64,000 bases of DNA from positions 124,001 to 188,000 of the forward strand of contig NZ_JBKQWY010000002.1 of assembly GCF_047308265.1 (NCBI RefSeq), written 5' to 3'. This document shows positions 15,656-24,610 of this stretch, piece by piece. A program made the translations under genes and the position numbers. How positions within the stretch are numbered: the stretch's first letter is position 1; every line of letters begins with the position of its first letter. The stretch is from Maricaulis sp047308265. GTDB taxonomy: Bacteria > Pseudomonadota > Alphaproteobacteria > Caulobacterales > Maricaulaceae. The notes below the pieces were generated by a model. It was given only the letters and a program-made list of their open reading frames with translations, was not told the origin of the DNA and did no database searches.

Positions 15656-16738
15656 TCAATGTCCCTCCGGTCCGGTTTCGAGCCGGACCGGGCTGTTGGC
15701 CTTGCCGGCGGCCGTGTTCAGCTGGTCGACGGTCGCGGGATCGAGCGGTATGCCTTCGCGCAGACGCTTGCCCTTCAGAGCGCGTTCGGGGTCGCCGGGA
15801 TAGAGCACCGGACTGTCCCAGTCCATGGGAGGCGAGGCCAGCGCATAGGCCGCCATGGCGTCCATCTCGGTCTGCATCCAGTCGACATCGCCAAACGCGG
15901 CCGGGTCGAGCACGATGGAGAATATGGAATTGAGGATGCCGTCCTGCCGGGCCTTGTCGGGCTGGATCGTGCCGCTGCGCGAAAGCAGGCCTGCGAGGAA
16001 CTCACAGGCAAAGGCGAGACCATATCCCTTGTGTCGACCCAGCGGAGCCAGGGCGCCGTTAAGCTCAAAACCGCTCATGCCGCTTGGGTCATCGGTCGGG
16101 CGTCCATCAGAGTCGAGGATGGCACCAAAGGGAACACGCTTGCCGGCATTGGCGGCGACGCGAGCCTTGCCGAGCGCAATCCAGCTTGTGGCCATGTCGA
16201 GCAGAAAGGCCGGGCGATGCGGCGTGGGCGGAAATCCGATGCAGATGGGATTGGTGCCAAAACGGGCGTCGGAGCCCCGAAACGGGGCGACCAGGGGCGC
16301 ATGATCCGTCACATTTACAAAATGCAGGCTGATCAGGCCGGCATCGGAAACGGTGTCGGCATAGGCGCCGATCCGGCCGAGATGGTGAACATCACCCAGC
16401 GTACCGGCTGCGAGGCCGGTCTCGCTTGCCTTGCCGATCAGGCGGGAGACAAAATCCTGTCCCGCAGGCGCGCCCCAGGCCCGCTCGCCGCTCATTTGCA
16501 ACAGGACGGACGTTTCATGGATGACGCGTGGATGTGCGGCTATATCGACCTGACTTCCGTCAATATGGTCCAAGTAGGCGGGCAGAAGACCGACTCCGTG
16601 GCTGTCATGACCCGTTAGATTTGCCTCTACAAGATGAGTGCTGACGTCCAGTGCTGTTTTACTACTCACCCCCATTCCGGTGAGCGTCTTTTTAGAAAAC
16701 TCAACTAGAGTATCGCTTGGGTAACGTTGAAGCGTCAT
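15656..16738 (-). CDS. Malate/L-lactate dehydrogenase family oxidoreductase (Ldh_2)
   Basis: The 360-residue protein belongs to the NAD(P)-dependent family of malate, ureidoglycolate, 2,3-diketogulonate and delta-1-piperideine-2-carboxylate reductases. Family marks are GHDSHGVGLLPAYL near residue 55, the nucleotide-binding core with GTNPICIGFP, and LNGALAPLGRHKGYGLAF near the C-terminal half. The catalytic His is the one in DSHG. The true substrate is probably a small 2-oxo or 2-hydroxy acid. The stop lies three bases from the stop of ohr. Confidence 0.88.
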   Translation of the reverse strand: MTLQRYPSDTLVEFSKKTLTGMGVSSKTALDVSTHLVEANLTGHDSHGVGLLPAYLDHIDGSQVDIAAHPRVIHETSVLLQMSGERAWGAPAGQDFVSRLIGKASETGLAAGTLGDVHHLGRIGAYADTVSDAGLISLHFVNVTDHAPLVAPFRGSDARFGTNPICIGFPPTPHRPAFLLDMATSWIALGKARVAANAGKRVPFGAILDSDGRPTDDPSGMSGFELNGALAPLGRHKGYGLAFACEFLAGLLSRSGTIQPDKARQDGILNSIFSIVLDPAAFGDVDWMQTEMDAMAAYALASPPMDWDSPVLYPGDPERALKGKRLREGIPLDPATVDQLNTAAGKANSPVRLETGPEGH

Positions 16739-17058
16739 GACGTGTCCGTTTGCGAGGCTTTAGAGTGAAACTGGATGACTCAGCATTGCAACTGACCCCC
16801 AAATGCCTCTTTGGGTTGGTTTATCGAACAGGATGGGGCCAGCATTTCGTCCCGACAATGAACCAAAAACGGCCAAGTTGTTTAGGCTGCGGAAGAAAAT
16901 TTTCCAATTCAAACAAATACTCAAGCGTAAAAACTGGCCTGTCCACCGAAAGCTGCGTGCGCCAATAAGGTTTCATTTACGACGAAGGTCTAGCGTTGCG
17001 TAAACCATAAACGGACTCGGGCTGGGTCCGTGGCGAAAATGTTGTTGAGGCCGTACTG
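16739..17058. other. Intergenic gap of 320 bases, no gene seen
   Basis: This gap separates the divergently transcribed oxidoreductase and chemoreceptor genes. Short readings exist on the plus strand, but their composition is not gene-like. The stretch is less GC-rich than its surroundings, as expected for a promoter region. I see no convincing -35/-10 pair, palindrome or RNA structure. Confidence 0.5.
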
Positions 17059-19119
17059 ATGAACGCTGTACTCGCAAAAATCCTGCAAAACACCACGAGC
17101 ATTCGATTCCGCCTGCTTGCCGCATTCGGGTTGACGTCCCTCATGACGTTGATCGCTGCGCTGGTCGGGGTGACCGGGTTTAACTCGACCAATGAGGCGG
17201 TTCAGACGATTGCCCAGCGCTCCATCCCCGAAACGGTTGCGGTGGACGCGGTCAGTGAAGCGAGTACCGGCCTCTATCAAGGATTGGGTACGCTCGCCCT
17301 GGCCAATACGGTGGAAGGACGCCTCGACAGTTATGAGCGCGTGACGGTTTATCGTGATAATCTGAATGCGGCGCTTGCCGAGCTGACCGCCGTTCGTGGT
17401 TCTGACACACGGACCGCCGAGCTCGAGTCCGCTGCTGCCGAGCTTGCTGCGCTGGTAGATCGCCAAAATGATGTCGTGGATACACGCCTGGATCTGCGGG
17501 ATCGCAGCCGCTATCGCATGAGCCTGGCCCAGACCGCCCGTGCCGATCTGACGGCCGGCATCGAAACGGCGCTCGATGGCAGTGATGAAGCGGATATTGA
17601 AAGCCTCTTGCGCGCCATGCTGGCCGCCAATCAGATCATGATTGAATTCAACCGCGCAGCGGTGGCGGCGTCCAATACGGAAGTGGACGCAATCTATGAC
17701 GTCTATGATGAGGCGGTTGCTGAGCTGGATATCAATTTTGTGATCCTGGGCGATGTCGTCACGGATGAGATGCGGGCCCAGGCTGCAGAGCTGTTCGCCT
17801 TTGGTGAAGGTACGGATGGTCTGTTTGAACTGCGCAAGGCTGAGCTGACGGCTATGGCCCAGGCCGAGATGGTGGCTGAAGAGGCCAGCTATTCGACCGA
17901 GGCACTCATGACCGTGGTCTCCGCCTTCAAGTCGGAGGTGGAAGCCGGTGTCCATGCGGCTACCGATAGCGCCGGTGCTGCTGTCGTGAGTGGTCGGGTT
18001 TTGATGATCGGTATTGCGATCGTCGGTTTGGCTGTCGCCGCTGCCATTGGCTGGTTCTATGTCTCCCAGACGCTCCTCAAGCGGATCTCTGCCATGGCCA
18101 CGACAATGAGCGCACTGGCCGAAGGCAATGCCGACGTCAATCTGGGCTTCAAGCCGGGACCGGATGAGATTGGCGACATGGCACGCTCCGTGGACGTTTT
18201 CCGACAGAACGCGATCGAACGCGCACGTCTGGAAGCGGAGACGGAAGAAGAACGTCGCATGAAGGAAAAACGCTCCGCCGCCATTGAAAGCCTTATCCAG
18301 GCCTTCGAGGACGCGTCGAACCAGGCTCTAACCCAGGTCGGTGAAGCGGCAAACCAGATGGAAACCTCCGCGCGTGCCATGAGCTCGACGGCGGCCTCGA
18401 CAACAGGCAAATCGGCTGCAGTGGCGCAAGCCTCTGAAGGGGCGTCGCAAAACGTCCAGACTGTGGCGGCAGCGGCTGAGGAAATGGTGTCGTCCATTGG
18501 TGAGATCAGCCAGCAAATCACGCGCTCTACCGAGATTGCCGGGAATGCGGTGGATCAGGTCGAACAAACCAATGGAGATGTGCAGCGTCTCGATGATGCA
18601 GCCAAGCGCATCGACGATATTGTCAGCCTCATCAATGATATCGCTGAACAGACCAATCTTCTGGCCCTGAATGCCACGATCGAGGCGGCGCGGGCAGGTG
18701 AAGCCGGTAAGGGCTTCGCGGTTGTGGCCTCGGAAGTGAAGGCCCTGGCCTCGCAGACCGGTGCAGCGACACAGAACATCTCCGAACACATCACTGGCAT
18801 CCAGGCCGCGACCAACAAGGCGGTTGACGCCATGTCGTCGATCGGGGGTACGATCCACGAGATGTCCGAGATTGCCACCGCTATCGCCGCGGCGATGGAG
18901 GAACAGCGTGCTGCAGCGGGTGAGATCACCCGATCTGCCCAGGAAGCCGCTGACGGCACGCGTGATGTCTTCTCCAACATCCAGGAAGTGGACCAGGCCG
19001 CTGCCGAGACAGGCGAGAGTGCGGGTCAGGTGCTCGAGGTTTCTCTCGCGGTGTCGCGTCAGTCGGCCACGCTGAAGGATCAGGTCGATCGCTTCCTGAC
19101 CGATGTTCGCAGCGCCTGA
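17059..19119 (+). CDS. Methyl-accepting chemotaxis protein
   Basis: A 686-residue transmembrane chemoreceptor. The first membrane helix is at about residues 20-40, a mainly helical periplasmic sensor runs from 41 to 310, and the second helix is at about 312-336. HAMP follows, then the signalling domain with the hairpin tip DIAEQTNLLALNATIEAARA. The periplasmic part looks like a four-helix bundle sensor. No CheR/CheB-binding pentapeptide is present at the C-terminus. No che or flagellar genes are near, so it is an orphan receptor. The ligand is unknown. Confidence 0.94.
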   Translation: MNAVLAKILQNTTSIRFRLLAAFGLTSLMTLIAALVGVTGFNSTNEAVQTIAQRSIPETVAVDAVSEASTGLYQGLGTLALANTVEGRLDSYERVTVYRDNLNAALAELTAVRGSDTRTAELESAAAELAALVDRQNDVVDTRLDLRDRSRYRMSLAQTARADLTAGIETALDGSDEADIESLLRAMLAANQIMIEFNRAAVAASNTEVDAIYDVYDEAVAELDINFVILGDVVTDEMRAQAAELFAFGEGTDGLFELRKAELTAMAQAEMVAEEASYSTEALMTVVSAFKSEVEAGVHAATDSAGAAVVSGRVLMIGIAIVGLAVAAAIGWFYVSQTLLKRISAMATTMSALAEGNADVNLGFKPGPDEIGDMARSVDVFRQNAIERARLEAETEEERRMKEKRSAAIESLIQAFEDASNQALTQVGEAANQMETSARAMSSTAASTTGKSAAVAQASEGASQNVQTVAAAAEEMVSSIGEISQQITRSTEIAGNAVDQVEQTNGDVQRLDDAAKRIDDIVSLINDIAEQTNLLALNATIEAARAGEAGKGFAVVASEVKALASQTGAATQNISEHITGIQAATNKAVDAMSSIGGTIHEMSEIATAIAAAMEEQRAAAGEITRSAQEAADGTRDVFSNIQEVDQAAAETGESAGQVLEVSLAVSRQSATLKDQVDRFLTDVRSA

Positions 19120-19147
19120 TTTATTGCAGCTCAAACTGATAAACATG

Positions 19148-19180
19148 ACCGCCCGTGGCTTGCCAGCTGCGGGCGGTTTG
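19148..19180 (+). terminator. Possible terminator after the chemoreceptor gene
   Basis: ACCGCCCG at 19148-19155 pairs with CGGGCGGT at 19170-19177. The T tract is short (TTTG), so termination may be weak or factor-assisted. Confidence 0.5.
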
Positions 19181-19213
19181 CGTATATCACGCGGCTCCGA
19201 AATACACCGATGT

Positions 19214-19290
19214 GGTGGGGTAGCTCAGCTGGTTAGAGCGCAGGACTCATAATCCTGAGGTCGAGAGTTCAAGTCTCTCTCCCACTACCA
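19214..19290 (+). tRNA. tRNA-Met (anticodon CAT, elongator type)
   Basis: A 77-base cloverleaf with encoded CCA. The acceptor GGTGGGG pairs with TCCCACT, with G-U at both ends, and the discriminator is A. The D-stem is GCTC/GAGC. The anticodon stem CAGGA/TCCTG holds loop CTCATAA, the variable loop is AGGTC, and the T-stem is GAGAG/CTCTC. The acceptor and loop match alphaproteobacterial elongator tRNA-Met better than initiator tRNA. tRNA-Ile with lysidine-modified CAT is the alternative but fits less well. No integrase or attachment duplication is seen next to it. Confidence 0.93.
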
Positions 19291-19423
19291 TCCGGTGTCC
19301 GGCCTCGATCGGAACTCCATCATCCCTTGACACTATGCCGCACCACACGCGTGCGTGAGATCACTGGGATTAAGTGAGTGTGCTCCTTACATTGCTCACT
19401 CATTGCATTGAGGAGGCCAGCAC

Positions 19424-19705
19424 ATGCGCCTGTCGACCGGAGCCTGGGTCTCCATCATTTTCAGCACGGTATTCATGCTCGCCCTGATCGTGATCAGTGC
19501 GAAGGTCTGGAGCTATATGCCTGAGGGCGGGATGAGCGCACACGGCTGGGCTGCTCTGGCGCTCGGTGTCCTGCTCTCCATCATCATCGGAGGTGGTTTG
19601 TCCGCCATCCTGATCATCAGCCGTCGTCGCGGCTATGATGAGGCGGCCCATTATACCTGGGGTCAGCTGGATACCGGCACGGACGACGACGACAACGCGC
19701 GGTGA
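19424..19705 (+). CDS. Small two-helix membrane protein
   Basis: The 93-residue product has hydrophobic helices at about residues 7-29 and 40-65. A basic RRRR turn and an acidic tail ending in DTGTDDDDNAR follow. A GAGGAG ribosome site precedes the ATG. I recognise no family. It stands alone between tRNA-Met and the hybrid kinase gene. Confidence 0.7.
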   Translation: MRLSTGAWVSIIFSTVFMLALIVISAKVWSYMPEGGMSAHGWAALALGVLLSIIIGGGLSAILIISRRRGYDEAAHYTWGQLDTGTDDDDNAR

Positions 19706-19731
19706 TGCGCTTGCGTCCTGCACAGGCGATA

Positions 19732-21360
19732 TCAGGCTGCGCGGGAGGCGTGTCTTGCGCCGGGTTCGAAAGCCTCTTCCAGCGCCTTGTAGAGATTGTC
19801 CTTGGAGATCGGCTTGGCCACGAAACCCGTCATTCCGGCTTCAAGGCAGACCTGCTGATCACCGCTCATGGCATTGGCCGTCAGAGCGATGATCGGAATG
19901 CGGGCCACATCACTGCCAAGGCGGCGGATGGCACGGGTGGCATCGAGACCATCCATGACGGGCATCTGCACATCCATCAGCACCGCATCAAAGTTTTGCT
20001 TCTGCACCGCGTCCAGGGCCTGTTGACCGTTCTCCACAATCTCGAAATCAATCTTTTTGAGCTTCAGGAAACCGGCCGTCACTGTCTGGTTGACGATATT
20101 GTCTTCCGCGATCAGAACGCGCTTCCTGGACGCTGGGAGCGAGGTCTGGTCCGGCTCCATGACCGGGGCAGCGGGTTGCGGTTTCTCCTCGGCCAAGTTC
20201 AGCGGAATATCAAACCAGAAAGTGGACCCCTGGTCGGCCACGCTTTCAAAACCGATTGATCCGCCCATCAGTTCGACGAGCCGTTTGCAGATGGTCAGGC
20301 CCAGCCCGGTCCCGCCATGGCGACGCGTGGTGTCGGCGTCAACCTGGGAGAAGGACTCAAACAGGCTGGCCTGCGCGTCTTCAGGGATGCCACACCCGCT
20401 ATCGCGCACTTCCACACGCATGGAGGTGCGTCTGCGGCCCAGGTCCACAAAACTAAAGGTCGCACGCACCGCGCCATCATCGGTAAACTTGATCGCATTA
20501 CTGATCAGATTGAACAATATCTGCTTGATCCGGACCGGATCTCCAACCAGTTCTCGGGTGTCATGACTGGTCACGTCGATGACAAAATCGAGGTCTTTTG
20601 CGGTCGCACGTTCGCTCCACAAAGCCTTGGTATCGACCACCAGATCGCGAACCGCGAAGCTCTCCTTGGAGAGATCCATCTTGCCGGCCTCGATCTTGGA
20701 GAGGTCGAGAACGTCGTTGAGAATACGCAGCAGGATCTGGCCGCTATCATTGATGACGCGAGCGAGTTCCGCCTGGTCTTCGGTCAGACCGCTTTCCATG
20801 AGCAATTGTGCAACGCCCAGCACGCCATTGAGCGGGGTCCGGATTTCATGGCTCATAGTGGCCAGGAAGTCGGACTTCGCCTTTGAAGCCGACAGAGCGT
20901 CGATGCGCGAGCGCCCCAGTTGTTCGGCCAAGGCAGAGAGTTTGTGATTGCGCTCTTCAGCCTGTCTTGCCATCGCGGAGAAAAGCGCCAGCGTCGTACC
21001 AACACCGGCATAATATCCACCGGCATAGGTGATGATGAAGCCTTCCATCAGGGCGGCAGGTTCATCCCGAACGATCAGCTTGTTCAGTTCTTCAACGGGT
21101 GTGCTGGCATCGACCTGCAGCGGTGCCTTGTTCATCACGAAGGTCACGGGGCGCCGCGCAAACAAGGCCCGGCCATGCCGATCTGCCATCTTCAGAAAGA
21201 AGGAATTGCGTGAGATCAGACCTACGGGCCGGTCATTTTCCACGACGGGAACAACCAGCAGATCCTCGTCATCGGAAAACAGCTCATAGACCTCTTCACC
21301 CCGCGTGTTTGGAAACACGACAGGCGCATCAACGATCACATCACCGACTGTGCGGAGCAT
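19732..21360 (-). CDS. Hybrid sensor histidine kinase with CBS-pair input and receiver domain
   Basis: The 542-residue cytoplasmic protein starts with a CBS-like pair (about residues 5-100; VVPVVENDRPVGLIS marks the first unit) in place of a PAS or membrane sensor. It continues with a linker helix, a HisKA domain with phosphorylated His171 in MSHEIRTPLNG, and an ATPase domain with NAIKFTDDG, DSGCGIP and GTGLGL boxes. The C-terminal receiver has phospho-acceptor Asp463 in VLMDVQMPVMDG. CBS pairs usually bind adenine nucleotides, so energy-state sensing is possible. No partner phosphotransfer protein or regulator lies nearby. Confidence 0.9.
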   Translation of the reverse strand: MLRTVGDVIVDAPVVFPNTRGEEVYELFSDDEDLLVVPVVENDRPVGLISRNSFFLKMADRHGRALFARRPVTFVMNKAPLQVDASTPVEELNKLIVRDEPAALMEGFIITYAGGYYAGVGTTLALFSAMARQAEERNHKLSALAEQLGRSRIDALSASKAKSDFLATMSHEIRTPLNGVLGVAQLLMESGLTEDQAELARVINDSGQILLRILNDVLDLSKIEAGKMDLSKESFAVRDLVVDTKALWSERATAKDLDFVIDVTSHDTRELVGDPVRIKQILFNLISNAIKFTDDGAVRATFSFVDLGRRRTSMRVEVRDSGCGIPEDAQASLFESFSQVDADTTRRHGGTGLGLTICKRLVELMGGSIGFESVADQGSTFWFDIPLNLAEEKPQPAAPVMEPDQTSLPASRKRVLIAEDNIVNQTVTAGFLKLKKIDFEIVENGQQALDAVQKQNFDAVLMDVQMPVMDGLDATRAIRRLGSDVARIPIIALTANAMSGDQQVCLEAGMTGFVAKPISKDNLYKALEEAFEPGARHASRAA

Positions 21361-21477
21361 CTCGAATTCCTCGTCTCACCCTCGATTGCACTTTGGGCGA
21401 AGGACCTGAAGAATGGGTGAAATCAGCGGTTGGACACAAAAAATTCGCGTGTTTGTCACATTGCGACTTTCGCTGTT

Positions 21478-21801
21478 TCAGCAGGTTTCCTGCGCGATCC
21501 AGGTGAGGAAGTCCGGAGCGCTCGATCCTGCGTCAATAGCAAGCGTTAACACACACGGCGTGTCATAGGGGTGGCAGGCCAGAACGGCGTCACGAATGTC
21601 GGCCGAGCGCGCCTTGCGTGTTTTCAGCAGCATGATGTACTCCTCATCCTGGGTCACCTCTTCGTTCCAGCGATACAGGCTTTCGCCGCGGGGCAGGATA
21701 TTCGCGCAGGCGATCAGCTTTTGGTCCAACAGGATTTGAGCGCAGCTTCGAGCCTGATCCGCATCCGGCCAGGTTGTGTACATCAATACATATGTGTCCA
21801 T
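21478..21801 (-). CDS. cutA: Divalent cation tolerance protein CutA
   Basis: The 107-residue protein has the CutA1 trimeric ferredoxin-like fold. Hallmarks are the ACANILPRGESLYRWN segment and EEYIMLLKTRK. It ends with HPYDTPCVLTLAIDAG and a short helix. CutA is linked to copper tolerance in E. coli, though its true function is unsettled. The ATG at 21801 follows GGAGAA; the upstream ATG would add 34 residues reaching into queC. It is divergent from queC with 35 bases between the start codons. Confidence 0.9.
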   Translation of the reverse strand: MDTYVLMYTTWPDADQARSCAQILLDQKLIACANILPRGESLYRWNEEVTQDEEYIMLLKTRKARSADIRDAVLACHPYDTPCVLTLAIDAGSSAPDFLTWIAQETC

Positions 21802-21836
21802 GGTCTTCTCCGAGTGTTTGTCGTTATATGCACGCC

Positions 21837-22559
21837 ATGACGACAGACAAGAATATGCGCTCTGCCCTGGTTCTCTTCTCGGGCGGGCAGGACAGTGCCA
21901 CATGCCTGGCCTGGGCCCTCGATCGGTATGACCAGGTCGAGACGATCGGCTTCGATTATGGGCAACGCCATGACGTGGAGATGCAGGCGCGTCTCACGGT
22001 GCGGGATCGTCTGGCTGAGACCTTCCCGGAAAGGGCAGACCGACTGGGCGAAGATCATATCGTGGATCTGACAGGCTATGGGGCCCTGGCAGAGAGTGCC
22101 CTGACAGCCGAGCGCGAGATCGAGATGCAGTCCAATGGGTTGCCGTCGACATTTGTGCCCGGCCGGAATCTGGTGTTCCTCACCGTGGCTTCGGCCCTGG
22201 CCTATCGCCGGGGGCAAGGCGTGCTGGTGGGCGGCATGTGCGAGACGGACTATTCGGGTTATCCGGACTGCCGCGCTGAAACCCTGGCGGTTCTGGAAAA
22301 CGCACTTGTGCTGGGACTGGATACCCAGCTGCAGGTCAAGACGCCGCTGATGTATCTCGACAAGTCCCAGACCTGGCAATTGGCCCATGATATTGGAGGC
22401 AGACGCCTGGTCGAATTGATCCGTACCGAGACCCATACCTGCTATCGCGGAGACCGCTCCGTCCTGCACGCGTGGGGATATGGTTGTGGCACCTGTCCGG
22501 CCTGTGAGTTGCGCCAGCAGGGTTGGGAACACTGGAAGTCCCAGGGAGTGTCCGCGTGA
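21837..22559 (+). CDS. queC: 7-cyano-7-deazaguanine synthase QueC
   Basis: QueC converts 7-carboxy-7-deazaguanine to preQ0 with ATP and ammonia in queuosine synthesis. It has the PP-loop LFSGGQDSAT near the N-terminus. The zinc-binding cysteines are in the C-terminal THTCYRG...CGTCPACELR segment. I chose the ATG at 21837 (240 residues); an ATG three codons earlier at 21828 is also possible. The last bases overlap the queE start. Of the queuosine genes, queD is not in this window. Confidence 0.95.
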   Translation: MTTDKNMRSALVLFSGGQDSATCLAWALDRYDQVETIGFDYGQRHDVEMQARLTVRDRLAETFPERADRLGEDHIVDLTGYGALAESALTAEREIEMQSNGLPSTFVPGRNLVFLTVASALAYRRGQGVLVGGMCETDYSGYPDCRAETLAVLENALVLGLDTQLQVKTPLMYLDKSQTWQLAHDIGGRRLVELIRTETHTCYRGDRSVLHAWGYGCGTCPACELRQQGWEHWKSQGVSA

Positions 22560-23185
22560 CGTATTCGGTCAAGGAAGCCTTCCTGACGGTACAGGGAGAG
22601 GGCGCACAAGCGGGCCGCCCCGCCGTGTTTCTGCGTTTCGCGGGGTGTAATCTCTGGAACGGGCTGGAACGGGACCGGGCGAGCGCGGTTTGCAATTTCT
22701 GCGACACGGATTTTGTCGGCATGGACGGGCCGGGTGGTGGCCGCTTCGCGTCCGCAGTCGATCTGGCGCGTCATGTGCACGATTTCTGGCCGGGTGGCGG
22801 ACGGCCCCTGGTCGTGTGTACGGGCGGAGAGCCTCTGCTTCAGCTGGACGCGCCGTTGATCGACGCCCTGCATGAGGCGGGCTTTGAGATCGCGGTCGAA
22901 ACCAATGGCACGATACAGGCGCCGGACGGTCTGGACTGGGTGACCGTGAGTCCCAAAGGGCATGCGCCCGTCGTCCAGACGTCTGGAGACGAGCTCAAAC
23001 TGGTCTATCCGCAGCCGGAACTGGACCCGAAATCTTTTGAGCAATGGGATTTCAGACGCTTCTCACTTCAGCCCATGGATGGGCCGGCCCAGGTGGAGAA
23101 CGCCCAGGCAGCGTTTCAGTATTGCCTGGAACATCCCCAATGGACCCTGAGCCTGCAAACACATAAATGGATCGGCGTGCCCTGA
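22556..23185 (+). CDS. queE: 7-carboxy-7-deazaguanine synthase QueE (radical SAM)
   Basis: QueE is a radical SAM enzyme that contracts 6-carboxytetrahydropterin to 7-carboxy-7-deazaguanine. The cluster cysteines are Cys31, Cys46 and Cys49, a CX14CX2C spacing known from proteobacterial QueE in place of the standard CX3CX2C. The SAM-binding GGEPLLQ region follows at about residue 90. The start is GTG at 22556, overlapping the queC stop and preceded by AGGGAG. The product is 209 residues. It supplies the QueC substrate, so translational coupling is sensible. Confidence 0.94.
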   Translation: MTYSVKEAFLTVQGEGAQAGRPAVFLRFAGCNLWNGLERDRASAVCNFCDTDFVGMDGPGGGRFASAVDLARHVHDFWPGGGRPLVVCTGGEPLLQLDAPLIDALHEAGFEIAVETNGTIQAPDGLDWVTVSPKGHAPVVQTSGDELKLVYPQPELDPKSFEQWDFRRFSLQPMDGPAQVENAQAAFQYCLEHPQWTLSLQTHKWIGVP

Positions 23186-23228
23186 GCTCGGTGGGATCAC
23201 TGCACGAAGGTCGGGCACACCCGGGTGA

Positions 23229-23624
23229 TCAGCGCTCTAGTGCCTGGCACGCCGCCGACATCTGCGCATTGCTGTCCTGGAGGAAGCGCGCCACACGCTG
23301 GATGTCCTGGGCTGTGTAGTCTGTCTGAGCCAGCAGGCGCTGAATCTCGGCCTGCATCCCGGCCTCATTATTCGCGTAATGGTAGAAACGACCGACCAGG
23401 TAGAAGTCTCGATAATTGAGGCGGGCTGACAGCCATCCGGCGGTACACGCACATGCAGGTTCGGGATTGGCGACCTGGCCGCGTGTCTGGGCAACACAGG
23501 TCCGCACGATCTCACGCGTCATGACCTGACGCGAGGCTGCTGTCGGATCGCTCTGCTGGGCCTGGGCTTGGGCCGTCAGCAGGCAAGCCGAGACCGCCCC
23601 GATAAAAGTGAGCACCAGTTTCAT
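23229..23624 (-). CDS. Secreted protein of unknown function
   Basis: A 131-residue product with a clear signal peptide; cleavage is probable after AQAQA, near residue 22. The mature part has four cysteines, including the CAC pair in PACACTAGWL, which suggests disulfides or metal binding. The rest is helical. The ATG at 23624 is preceded by GGAGGGG. I recognise no family. It converges with queE, about 40 bases away. Confidence 0.7.
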   Translation of the reverse strand: MKLVLTFIGAVSACLLTAQAQAQQSDPTAASRQVMTREIVRTCVAQTRGQVANPEPACACTAGWLSARLNYRDFYLVGRFYHYANNEAGMQAEIQRLLAQTDYTAQDIQRVARFLQDSNAQMSAACQALER

Positions 23625-23729
23625 CTTGTCCCCTCCACGGCGCACAGCCTAACGGTCTGATGCGTCATGTCGAATCGACTCGTCTGACAGACGAGTCGAT
23701 CCGGTAAGTGATGACGAGGCTGATCCCTG

Positions 23730-24224
23730 TCAGGATGATGGCGCGTCGATATCGTCGGCAATCTGGTCCGCAAAGCGGCGGAAGGTCCGGTTGGCGTCAT
23801 ACCAGACAGAAGCACCGACCACATCGCGCAGGCTGTGTGTCCGCCACGCATATTCATACGAGGCAATCTGTTGGCCGGACGCATCGACGATAATGGCGGT
23901 GACTTCGGCACCACCAATGCTGATGCTACGCATGTCCAGACCGGGACGTGCGAACATTTGTTCCTGTGTCGGACGGTTGGGGCGGGCATCGATGATGGTC
24001 GCCTGGAGGGTATAACCGCCTTGTCCGAGAACGCCTGCGAGTTCATCACGCAGGGCGTCGTCAAGATCGTCGGCGAGGCGCTCGAGTTCGCGTTCGCCAT
24101 ACTCTTCGGATTTCTCCAGAAGCGCGTCTCCGAAACTGATCGGGGCAATGGTGAGTGGCGTCTGGGCAAAGCCGGGCGCGGCCAGGGCCAGCACCAGCGC
24201 AGAAGCTGCAAACATGCGTGTCAT
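23730..24224 (-). CDS. Exported protein of unknown function
   Basis: The 164-residue product begins with a signal peptide ending near APGFAQ. An acidic helical segment rich in Glu and Asp follows (about residues 38-65), then a mixed alpha/beta region. AGGGAG lies before the ATG at 24224; an upstream ATG would spoil the signal peptide. The pattern of Gln-Ala-Thr-Ile-Ile-Asp-Ala-Arg recalls small periplasmic proteins of the DUF3313 or LPP20 kind, but I cannot assign it. It may form one transcript with the two neighbouring leftward secreted proteins. Confidence 0.65.
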   Translation of the reverse strand: MTRMFAASALVLALAAPGFAQTPLTIAPISFGDALLEKSEEYGERELERLADDLDDALRDELAGVLGQGGYTLQATIIDARPNRPTQEQMFARPGLDMRSISIGGAEVTAIIVDASGQQIASYEYAWRTHSLRDVVGASVWYDANRTFRRFADQIADDIDAPSS

Positions 24225-24340
24225 GGGTCGTACTCCCTGATTTTCATTGTCCCTCATTGTCACCATAACAGGGATGGCGACAAAGAGGATCACAATTTGG
24301 AGGGAAGTCGAAGAAAACTGTCCAGTCAGGCAGACTGTGA

Positions 24341-24541
24341 CTAGTTGTCATCCTCGTCATCATCGCCATCGGGTAAGGCGAGATCGATGGCGCCTTCAGC
24401 CACATTGCCCGTGGTTTCGATCGCCGTTCCCACTGTGCCAACAGCAACATCGGTAACGAGGGCAGCGGCACCCAAGGCTACACATCCCCCCATGGGAAGG
24501 CACAACAACACGCCGGACAGGCCGAGAAGGAGTTTACGCAT
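24341..24541 (-). CDS. Small lipoprotein with acidic tail
   Basis: The product has 66 residues. A lipoprotein signal peptide ends in the lipobox MGGC. The Ala/Val/Thr/Gly-rich middle could span or lie on a membrane, and the tail ends in DGDDDEDDN. GGAGA is placed correctly before the ATG at 24541. No family is recognised. Confidence 0.65.
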   Translation of the reverse strand: MRKLLLGLSGVLLCLPMGGCVALGAAALVTDVAVGTVGTAIETTGNVAEGAIDLALPDGDDDEDDN

Positions 24542-24610
24542 GAAAGTCTCCATCATTGACCTGTCCGACATGCCGGTAAAAGGCTTGCCAGAGTATGAAG
24601 CCAGCCGGAT

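Noticed and set aside
16750..16968. Short plus-strand reading with four cysteines in the 320-base gap
   Set aside because: No good ribosome site, odd composition and no recognisable motif; more likely promoter DNA.
19214..19290. tRNA-Met as an integration site for a mobile element
   Set aside because: No integrase, no duplicated 3' tRNA end and no change in gene content next to it.
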